A stretch of DNA of 64,000 bases, from assembly GCA_019096195.1 (NCBI GenBank), contig JAGTXK010000185.1, positions 248,001 to 312,000 of the forward strand, written 5' to 3'. The notes under the pieces were generated by a model. The model made no database searches and was not told the origin of the DNA. It saw nothing but the letters and a program-made list of their open reading frames with translations. This DNA is from Boletus sp. NGJ (taxonomy: Eukaryota; Basidiomycota; Agaricomycetes; Boletales; Boletaceae). The translations under genes were made by a program, and so were the position numbers. Positions 55,445-64,000 of this stretch are shown here, piece by piece (position 1 is the stretch's first letter; each line of letters starts with the position of its first letter).

Positions 55445-56480
55445 CTAAGCAAAGAGATAACTGCACCCAATTTCAGAAAGGAGACAAGTGAGTAGAGGTG
55501 TAATTAGGAGACAAGTGTGAGTCCATTTCTCAATCCATGCCTTTGCCCTTTCCCTTGCCACCCCCAGGCCCACCTTAAGTTCCTCCCAACCCTTGACCAC
55601 CTCCTTCCTCAGTCTGCACCTTCTTGGATTTTGGCTGCTCCCCACCAGGGCCCAATTGCTTATACTTCCCACCTCCAGTGTAGGCCTGGTTACCACCCGC
55701 CAAAGACTGAGGTGTCTTCTCAATCTTCTCAACTTGGTCAGCCAGAGTCTTTACCGTTGCAATCAATGTGCATATTTCCTTGGACACATCCAGGTCTTGT
55801 TTCTCGTCAGATCTCCGAAGCACTCCTCCAAGCTCAAATGACATGGGCTTGTATTCTCCTTGAGCCTGGATTTTGTTCAATGTCCCCAGAAGGGGGCACT
55901 GAACATGGTCATGGAAGTGACCATTTGCAGGCCTTTCAAGGCAAAATGCACATTGCGGTGCATATATGCAGGCAGCCTTACCTGTGCACCTCCCATGTCT
56001 CCAAACTTGAAGTTGCAACGCTCTGAGCTGGTGACGTCCAAAGCCTTTAAGGTAGCCTTTACTTCTAGGCTTGCCCTTCTCATCCGCTATTAAAACCTGG
56101 TTAGTATAGTTATCCAAACCAGCGGTTACTTGCCTTTACGAAAGAATGTGGATCCAGTCCACAAAGGAAACTTGTTCACAAGGTCAGGGAGGTGCTCCTT
56201 AAGTTCCTTCCTTGAGGGGCAGTGGTCCTCCCACTTGACTTCCCAGCACACCAATGCCCCTCCATATTGTAGATTGTTAGGAATAACTAACTCCAGTGGG
56301 GTTGGCCAAATGGCTCGCATGGCACCCATCAACATATGGCATCTAGACCTTGATACCAAAGGTAGACTGGTGAGTCATTCTCTATCGTTTGCTCACATCA
56401 TTCCTGTAATAGCAGTCCACCAAGCCATCAGGCCCATGTTCCCCTACCACCTAGCACAATTCTCTTCATCAAAGCTATAG
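55445..56480 (-). pseudogene. Unrecognised minus-strand gene, DNA- or RNA-binding-like
   Basis: Segments on the minus strand: LVIPNNLQYGGALVCWEVKW and LKEHLPDLVNKFPLW (about 56,165-56,290), then VLIADEKGKPRSKGYLKG, WRHGRCTGKAACIYAPQC and CAFCLERPANGHFHDHVQC (about 55,900-56,030), then a predicted coiled-coil stretch ICTLIATVKTLADQVEKIEK and a Gly-rich end. The Cys/His cluster has knuckle-like spacing. It looks like the nucleic-acid-binding protein of some repeated element, but I cannot name one. The TATA-bearing repeat at 56,640-56,800 is upstream and in the right orientation. Confidence 0.5.
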
Positions 56481-56639
56481 TTGTCATCATTGTTGTTGTC
56501 TCCCTTTTCATGACTATGAATGGAGTATGAGACACTGTCATAGTACTAACAAACCACTATCCAGTTGGACTCTCTCTATGAGCATTATATTACTGTCCAG
56601 CACTCCACAGCACTGGACAGTTAGTCCTGTTTTTACTGA

Positions 56640-56800
56640 TGTGTAGCTTTTAGTCCAGACCTATAGAGAATGGTAAAGACCAAGAAAACAAGACTGAGAT
56701 CCTCTGGTGGCTCTTGGGCCTTTATATAGATCTAATGATAGCTATGCTACATGCATTAATCAGTGAGGCTAACATGAGGATAATATGCCAATTGGATTAG
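56640..56800 (-). repeat. Dispersed repeat with TATA box, copy 2
   Basis: Matches 41,035-41,195. On the minus strand CTATATAAAGGCCCAAGAG stands about 260 nt ahead of the first coding-like segment of the 55.4-56.5 kb gene, so it is a plausible promoter of that gene. Confidence 0.6.
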
Positions 56801-58440
56801 CCTTAGAGGGGCACCAGGACGAGAAGCCAGCAAAGCCGAGGTAAAATAGTCTACCCCAGGATGGCATTGGAGTCAAGTGGACACATACAGGACGAAGCCA
56901 CTAGGAACACCATAAACGGTGTTGAAAGGGAGGGAAGGGACGGGAAAAGGCAGTGTAGGAATGAGTAATTGATGGGGAGAGTGGCGAGGCAAAAGCACAC
57001 TATCATACATTAGCAAATGGTGGGTTATGAATGGACCAACCATGAAAAAGAACATTCTGCAAGAGTGTGGGATGGTGACGAATATAGCACTCAAAGGTGT
57101 CTGATTTCCACCTTCCAATAGCTTGAATTTGGGAGGGTGGAACACCTGCAGCAGCAAGTGATGTGGCACCACCAGCACCCATTGAATGACCCCAAGTGAC
57201 GTAACCTAGACATAAACCAGGGGCGAGAAGGCACAGGACCATCAGAACAGACCCATAACTGAGGAAACAATGGGAACAAGACATCATGAGATACAATGTA
57301 CTGGCGAAAAATGCAGTGTGGATCAGGAGCAGAAGTGCTCTTTTGAATGATCACCTGATCACCTTCAAAGAGATCATCACTCTTGGACTGAGGAATGGAG
57401 AAGGTGGTGGAGGTGGAGTCCAGATGGACATCATGTCTCCAGGAGATCTTAGAGAGTGAGCAAAGATGTGAGCTGTCAGTGGACAAGCTCCCCTAAGTGC
57501 AACAGGCCAAAGAAGCCCAGGAGCAGGGTGAGGAACAGCAATCTATCATGGGATAGAGGCTGGAGAAGGTGGTGATACACATACAATAGATGAGATCATC
57601 TCGAGTGAGGGGCGCTTTCTGGTGCACAGGACGAGAGAAATGGCACAGAGAACCTTTGAGTGTGCACACAACCAGGGAAGAATACCTGTTGGAGCGAACA
57701 GATGGAAAGGTTGACTTGAGTTTGGATACAATGCCGGCCAGGTAGGCACGAACAGAGCGTGGCTCGATGTGATGAGACATGAAGGTAACATATAGGGACA
57801 AGGTGTTGGCAGTAGGATCTGGGTCAAGGTGATGGAGTTGGCAGAAGGTGAGATAGGAATTCAGAGCAGATGAGTAGACTGCTTGAGTGGATCGGTCAAG
57901 AGCACAGCCAAGCAGCAATGGAGCGCTCAAGAAGGGGGCGCTCCATGGACCAAGCAGCCCGAACAGGTTGCCTGGCCCGGGAGGAGATGGTGAGGCTCCA
58001 TAACTTGGCTGCCCCCAGCGCAAGTGAGGGGGTTGAAAGGCAGAAATGGTCAGCTCAGGGTGTGATGCTGCAAGCTGAGCATTCTGAAGACGAGACAGCG
58101 AACTCCAGGGACATGGAACACTCGAAAGTGAAACCCTCGACTAAGCACAAGATCAGCAACCTGAATCAACATCCAGTTGAATGCAGGCAGTGCTGAAAGC
58201 GAATTGAACAGTTGGACAGTGTTTAGGCTGTCTGTGAAGACTGCAAGGCATTGTCCTTCTATGAGACGGGGTGCTGCATCAAGGATGGCTGCACAGACAC
58301 ACAGAGACTCGAGATAGAAGATAGATCCTCCAAGCTGGGCGGAAGATGTCATGGGCTGGTGCATGGAATTGCTAGCCTGAATGATGGGTACCAGAAGCCC
58401 AAACCGAATGTTGTGCTTGCTTGAAAGTCAGATTCTCCCT
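56801..58440 (-). mobile_element. DIRS-like retroelement with RNase H and tyrosine recombinase, broken
   Basis: On the minus strand an RNase H-like segment (AVFTDSLNTVQLFNSL, FRVFHVPG; about 58,120-58,320) is followed by a tyrosine recombinase (STQAVYSSALNSYLTFCQLH, SLYVTFMSHHIEPRSV, then GHSMGAGGATSLAAAGVPP and IQAIGRWKSDTFECYI; about 57,050-57,930). RNase H directly before a tyrosine recombinase points to a DIRS-type element rather than a Crypton. The reverse transcriptase is not visible. The element has several breaks. Its left end (about 56,805-56,950) matches the fragment inside the Helitron. Age: old. Confidence 0.75.
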
Positions 58441-58508
58441 AGCAAATGCAAATGACATTCTCCACACGATATCCTTAATCAAACACAGGTTCAGATCTGT
58501 GCATAGGA

Positions 58509-59511
58509 TTGGTGGTCAGTTCTCTTTCTCCCTTGCTTAAATCTGTTCCTTTTCTAACCACTTTCTTATTTAGGCATTTCAAATGGCTTCGTCTTGCTGC
58601 TGTCTTTATTGTCATTCAAAACTTCAATTTAACAAGTCTCCAGGATTGTGCTTCTGAAAACTCCCTGGCCCTAGGTGCAATCATTATTTGGATTCTCAAT
58701 AGAGCCCATTGCACTCCTCTTTATCACACTCTTGGTCTCACCAAGGAAGCTTGCCCAGAAGTACTCCTTGATGAAGATGACGACCCACAAGATCCCAATG
58801 CCATCACAACTCCTCTTATGTATGACTTTGGAGTCTACTTCTTATGCAATATTGCTGTTGACAATTGAACTCATTGTCTATGCATTTCTTAGGCAAAGAC
58901 TTTTACTCCCCAGTTCATTGCACAAGCAGATGAACAAGGAAGCATCAATGAAGTTCGCCATTTGCTCAATGCTAATCAACTTTGAATTGGTAAATGTCCT
59001 ATCAATTCTGAGAGGACTGGAAACAGAACATGCCATCAAACAACAAGCAGTTGAAGATCTCTATATGAACCTTCAGCTTTCTTTCATACCAGTTTAACAT
59101 CCAATTCTAGATAACACTGCTGGGCACATTCACTTCGATCACTTCTTTCCTCTCACAATTCCTTAGTATGCTGAAGAGAACTTTGGCAAGGCACACTACT
59201 TCAGGACCTACATTGGATTGCTAGGTCATCTCCCATCAGCAAGACTAAACCTGGTTAGAGCAGAACTACAAACAAAGTTTTTCTCTTTGACATGGATACC
59301 ATATACTGAAAGTGATCACATGTGGTGTACAAAGCAGATCAACTTCCAATGATGGAAATACCTACCAGTCAATGGAGATCACAAGAGATTCAAAATTGCA
59401 GTTCATGGTAGAGCCATCATGCAGCTTGGACAACAACCTAGTCTTCGTCCTATTCTAAGAGTAGAGGATTTATGTAAAGAGTTAGAAGAGTCAGAAAAGG
59501 AAAATGTGTAG
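58509..59511 (+). pseudogene. Unrecognised plus-strand gene
   Basis: First segment 58,580-58,866 with LTSLQDCASENSLALGAII, an acidic part LLDEDDDPQDPNAITTPLMY and a hydrophobic end. A pyrimidine-rich acceptor precedes it (TTATTTAG near 58,575) and another candidate acceptor TTTCTTAG is near 58,893. Later segments resemble FGKAHYFRTYIGLLGHL, TKFFSLTWIPYTESDHMW and a C-terminal LCKELEESEKENV with stop at 59,509-59,511, but frame changes and stops interrupt them. No family recognised; the intron-like signals suggest a former gene rather than random sequence. Confidence 0.45.
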
Positions 59512-61088
59512 ATTGAATATACTTTTTCCTATTATTGTATATGTAAATAGTTGAAAGAAATTGAGAATGTTTGCTATTGGCCATATATCATAAAATAAAA
59601 GAGAGTGTCCAAATGTGCGCCAAGTGACAATCTTGCCTGGAATTCCCATCTGAAGTCCAATGTCAATCAACCATTGCTCTAAATTAATTGAATCCATCTC
59701 AAGTATGCAAGTCAGATCATTAAGAGCCTGAACACATTCATGATCTGGTTTGTGATGAGGAACAGAAGGTGGTGCCTGAGGTTGATTGTGGAGAGGGGGT
59801 TGTGAACTGTTGCAGCCTTCCAGCCATGGAGTTCATGGCCAAAATATGCATCCTGGAAGTAGAAACAGAGTTGTGCAACACATTGGAGGTATCCACGAGT
59901 GAAATTGTTGAGAAGAAAAGCAGAGATATGTGTGAGTCAAATCATTCGATTTTGGGACGGTTGGATGGACCAGGCTGAGCAGTGATGGCACTGGCGGATG
60001 GTGCTGGTCACAGTTTAACACTGAAAGTGATTGGCTGAAGACCATCTGGGGACAATGAGAGGGAGATGAGGGGTGAAGAGCAAGCAGGCTTTGTGGTGAA
60101 GGTCAACTGCTCCAACTCAGCAAGTTCATCAAGGTTTTTTTCCCAAGTTGGGTCGGCTCATATTCGTTGCAGGATCTCATCCGTCTCTGGGTCCCAAGCT
60201 TTGACAGGTGATGGTTGATGGGAGGGTGTGAGCTCACACATGAAGACATTGATGGCTTCAATAACGTTAGGAGGAGCATGTACTGGAGTCACAGGAAGAG
60301 CTGGGACTGAGGCAGGACCAGAGCGAGCAGGGGGTATGCAGAGGCATAACGGAGAGAGGAGATTGTGGGGAGGAGCAGATGTGGAGGTGGTCAAGATTGA
60401 AATGGTTGGGAGAGGGAGGGGTGGCTTTGGCAGAGGTTATTTAGTAGAAGGACAGGTAGGCGACAACAGTCCTGTTGCCTTTGCGCATATTTTCTTTGTT
60501 CTGCACTTGTTGTGTTGTGAGGGAACAGTATCCATCTCAATGTCATTTGGATCCATGCCCACAACTTCGACTTCATCGTCTGATTCGACCGCATTGATTG
60601 TGCTTGTACCTTTGTTGACATGAGCTGGTAGAAATGCACTCTCTTCTGCTGCGGATAGCGGTAGATGCAACCACAGAGTTGTTCATTGTCCAATGCAGAC
60701 TATAGGGTATCCTGTCATTATGTGAGAGAAACAAAGGTCAGAGAGAAAGTGACTTACTGCAATGATCATAATGTTTGCACATGCAAGGTTCAGACCAATG
60801 AGACCAACCATGGAGAGGATCAACACACACAAGCCAGCGGTGTGAGTGGAGGACTGGAATTCTTGAAAGACCTTCTTTCACTTGTTCTGGAGAGTCCAAC
60901 CTTTGAGTTTGAGTGTCTTGATGCCATGTAATTTGAGCACCTGTGAATATATATATATCAGCAGAATGTGAATAAATAGCGAACAGAATACTTATGTCTT
61001 GAATAGAAGAGTTAGAGCTTGGGAATAGCGAGAAGGTGATTATTCGGTTGGGATCTTGTGTTGTTGGCGGTGAAGCGATGGATGGCAC
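59491..61088 (-). pseudogene. Unrecognised minus-strand locus, distal part
   Basis: From about 61,088 leftwards: a short Ser/Pro-rich segment, then an acidic low-complexity part (ESDDEVEVVGMDPNDIEMD at about 60,530-60,590), a Pro-rich part (PPARSGPASVPALPVTPVH), then KAWDPETDEILQRI, and ADPTWEKNLDELAELEQL, and near 59,580-59,750 a segment ending LNDLTCILEMDSINLEQW and GIPGKIVTWRTF. This reads as one disordered, intron-bearing protein that has decayed. Function not recognised. It may be the 3' part of the gene starting at 63,027. Confidence 0.42.
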
Positions 61089-61496
61089 TAGGTGAGGAAC
61101 AAGGGTTTGACCATCCTCATGGATGGTGAGAGTGGAAGCATTGTCAACCTAAAGGTGGTAGGTGACAATGTTGGCCAGGATGTTGAGCTTGGTGGATGCT
61201 TGCTTCTGCTTCCAGGCATTGAATGAGGTGGATGTGGTCCAATTACCTTGGTCACTGGCGCATGGATTCATGTGGGGATGCAGGAGCCCATGACAAAATT
61301 CAATGTAGAAATTCTAAGGGAGGATGGATTAGCCTGAATGAATTATGAAATGCAAAGGGGAAAAGAAGGCGTCAAGGACACCTGTGTGAGGTGGGCATGC
61401 AATGGAACATATGCAGTACACAGAATCACATGACAAGTGTGGCCATCTGGGACGCCTGCAATGCACAACAGCATATAACCATGTGACCTTGTCGCA

Positions 61497-63027
61497 TCAG
61501 CACTGAGTGGGCATTGGGGGTACCCACGAATAATGCAGCATCAGTGAGTAAAATAGCAAAATAAGCATAGTGTGAGCAGCATGAAGGGTGGGTGTCCCAG
61601 ACGCCTGAACACTGAACAGAATGACAATAGGGACATTATCTTGCCTGCGCCTGCTAGCATTGTTAATAATCCTTGTTTGATTACTTGGAATGTTTTTCCT
61701 ATCCTGACACCCCATCCATGAGTAACACAGGGGAACCCTTGAAGGCTCATTGAAGCATTCAAAAAAATGCCAATAAGTTGGTGCCATTGAGGACAATGGG
61801 GCTTGCATGGATTTGCCACATCCGCCAACCACAGGTCAATGACTCCATTTGGATCAGTAAACTTCTAAAAAAAGTGAATGACCTTTTTCTGACACCTAAG
61901 ATACTCCCACAGCTCATGCTGTGACAATGACCCCAGATCCTCAACTTCCTTTTTCTATGCCATGTCCACCTCCCAACCATCTGGAAGTTCAAAAACATCT
62001 GAGTTCTTGTCCATGACAAGGTGTTCCAGCACAGCTGTCACCAAGTGTTCAAGATTGCGGATGTCCTCAGCAGATGCAAACTTCTGAAGCGCATCCCTGA
62101 GGACCTTAGGTAGAGCTAAGTATATGTAATTGTTGATTAGAATTCTACTAGTAATCAAATGAAGACTCACTGTTGTGAAGCTCATTGTTTGTCTTGTCAT
62201 TTTGCACCTCCATGAACAGCACCTGGAGAGTCTGCTGCATCTTTTTGACTTCCTTGATCAATGCCTTGTCAGTGTATCACTGGAGGACTGTCAACTGCTT
62301 GTGAATTTGCTCTAAATACATTTTGAGCATTTTGATGGGGAGTTGAGCCCCTCACTGAATCTCTGTGTGATATCAAGCTGTGTGTAATGTACTGATCCGA
62401 GTGATTAAACTTACTAGCCCAGGCTTCATCCAACTTCTGCCATTGCTTTGTGACTATGGTTGCCTCCCACTTCAACCCCTTTCTATACCTATGCTATGTG
62501 TTGACGATGACCGCATCAGAGAAGTCCTTGATCTCTACGACCAAGAAAAGTGAGTCTTTTTGAAAAATGTCATCCCTGAATAGAGTCGACATGAGGTTTA
62601 TCTAACTGAGGTATAAACCTGCACATCCTCAAGGTTGGGAAGCTATTGTCATTAGTTGTGAGTTGGTAGAGTTGTAGATAGTACATACTACATTTGATTT
62701 CACCTGAGCTATTGCCTCATACAGGGTAACTTTGCTGTCCTTGAATACATTGTCAACTATCTGATTGAACTTCCACATCCAAATGCTCAACTTGATGAAA
62801 TCAGCCCATGTGTGTTGGCCCGCTGTGTTGTTATCAGTAAACATCCTTCTGAAATACTGAATGTGCAATGTTGGTGATTGACTTCAAAGGTTCTGTGCAT
62901 AGATCTTGATGCTGTCAGTGACCAAGACTGACCATTCCTTGAGGTTGGAAGAGGGTGAATCTGGATCCACATAGTCTAGAGTTGTCCAAGAAATGCTCGT
63001 GACTTTTGTGAGGCCCTGCCAGACCAT
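61497..63027 (-). pseudogene. Unrecognised minus-strand locus, proximal part with likely start
   Basis: Candidate start MVWQGLTKVTSISW at 63,027, with a TATAAAAA word at 63,135-63,142 (108 nt upstream). The first part runs through LDYVDPDSPSSNLKEWSVLV, TDSIKIYAQNL, one in-frame TGA, then LHIQYFRRMFTDNNTAGQHT and VDNVFKDSKVTLYEAIAQVK. A candidate intron (GTTTATACC..ATTCAG) lies at about 62,582-62,625. Later segments: DDIFQKDSLFLVVEIKDFSD, WEATIVTKQWQKLDEAWASK, PKVLRDALQKFASAEDIRN and NGVIDLWLADVANPCKPHC. No family recognised. The exon pattern suggests a real but decayed gene. Confidence 0.45.
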
Positions 63028-64000
63028 GCAATTCCAAGGTAAGCTATCTGTTTTTCCAAGAATGAGGAGTGCTGTGCTGATAGAGAGGGTAGGCCTTAGC
63101 GAGAATCAATCAGATCAGTACTGGACCAGTCACCTTTTTATAGTATAAGTATCAACCCTCACCCTGATGCTATTAGTAGTCACCATGATCAAACAGTGAA
63201 CTGACATGTCATTTGATCAATCAGCTGGACACTTCAAGATCCATGTCACTCTTTGAATGTGAGTTCAAATCTAGAAATCTCCATCATTAGTTAACCTGTA
63301 CAAATTGCATCCCATTCAGGGGGTCTCAGACGCTGTCACTGCAGAAGCAATCATTTCAGCATTTTTGAAAAGCAGTCAGAGGGGCAGGGGCATCTAGGAC
63401 ACCTGTGTGCACAGTGTGTCTCACATTTTTCTTGTTTCTGTTCTCATTCTTAAAATGAAGGTGTCGTGGATGCCTGCAGGCAGGAGTGCATCACAACCAA
63501 GCACAATGTGGCATGCATGCAGCAGCATAAGTGAGCAGGTGTCAGTGATGCCCACATGTATGAGGTGAGTTCATCTGATCACCCCAAACATGCAAGCAGG
63601 TGTCCATGATGCCCACTTTATCAGCTTCCAATCTGTCTAATAGGGCTGGCATATGCAAGCAGGAGTCTGGGATGTCCATGTCTGCAGTGAGTTCAGCTAA
63701 CCAATTTCAGAGTTTGATCACCCTGCCTGTGCAATCTGGGTAGTGTACATGGTGCATGTGGATATTAGTAAACCTGACTCACCTTATATATGTGTGAATG
63801 TCAATCTTATGATGTCATGTAACCATACCACACATATGAGCATCCTGGACACCTTCAGGCCAATTAGTAATACCCTCACACAATATAGCATTCTGTGAAC
63901 AATTGCCACCATAGAAATTCATCTTATAATTTAAATAATATACTTGCTTGCTACTCCAATGTAGAGTTCAATCTTGCTCCATTATATTGTATATTTAAAT
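63028..64000. other. Upstream region without supported gene
   Basis: TATAAAAA on the minus strand at 63,135-63,142 could be the promoter of the 63,027 gene. The rest shows no coding pattern. Several loosely repeated words (CAGGTGTCNNNGATGCCCAC at about 63,535-63,555 and 63,595-63,620) hint at an old imperfect repeat. Confidence 0.4.

Noticed and set aside
56801-58440. Crypton (tyrosine-recombinase DNA transposon)
   Set aside because: An RNase H-like segment lies directly upstream on the same strand, which favours a DIRS-like retroelement.
60228-60623. Plus-strand frame of 131 codons rich in glycine and arginine
   Set aside because: It is antisense to the Pro-rich and acidic minus-strand segment, which has better motif content.
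1-64000. tRNA primer sites, rRNA or tRNA genes
   Set aside because: No cloverleaf or rRNA-like sequence was recognised, and the bases after the LTRs match the elements' own RNA starts.

Overview
This 64 kb window looks like heterochromatic, transposon-packed DNA from a filamentous fungus, most likely an agaricomycete basidiomycete. The evidence is chromodomain Ty3/Gypsy elements, a Helitron whose frame is broken by short (55-74 nt) GT-AG introns, a Tc1-like transposase, a DIRS-like tyrosine-recombinase element and strong CpG loss in the older repeats. I found no recognisable housekeeping gene, tRNA, rRNA or CRISPR array. The species cannot be named from the sequence.

Region 1 (1-31,750) is two Russian-doll nests side by side. 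In nest 1, an old minus-strand Gypsy relic (C1, same family as element E) was split by element A (812-14,298, plus strand, target duplication TGTGG). A was then split inside its integrase by element D1 (5,379-11,776, plus strand). In nest 2, an old relic (C2, minus strand) was split by element D2 (16,398-29,745, minus strand, target duplication AGAAC), and D2 was split inside its integrase by element E (17,862-24,862, plus strand, target duplication ATAGA). C1 and C2 abut at about 14,875.

Region 2 (31,750-44,460) holds a gene-free CpG-poor stretch, a third D copy (D3, 33,287-39,328, minus, one LTR truncated), simple repeats, a decayed Tc1-like transposase (about 41,950-42,850) and a solo D-family LTR (43,982-44,459).

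Region 3 (44,600-50,450, minus) is a decayed Helitron: Q/E-rich N-terminus, zinc-binding segment, Rep/HUH domain and PIF1-like helicase, with a 3' terminal hairpin. A short fragment matching the end of a DIRS-like element sits inside it.

Region 4 (50,450-64,000) contains unrecognised decayed minus-strand genes with zinc-binding motifs (53.5-56.6 kb), a broken DIRS-like element with RNase H and tyrosine recombinase (56.8-58.4 kb), an unrecognised plus-strand gene (58.5-59.5 kb) and an unrecognised minus-strand locus (59.5-63.0 kb) with a TATA box upstream.

The most interesting signals are in the retroelement control regions. Families A, D and E each carry an 11-12 nt complementarity between the expected start of the transcript and the bases at or within 3 nt of the 5' LTR, as in Tf1/sushi-type self-priming. 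Families D and E, whose gag and pol proteins differ clearly, share a homologous leader of about 250 bp and a U3 promoter module. All three D copies keep a four-base ATGA stop/start overlap between gag and pol. Element A has an additional reading frame with two cysteine/histidine knuckles downstream of its chromodomain. LTR-pair differences are almost all transitions, many at CpG, which points to methylation-driven decay.
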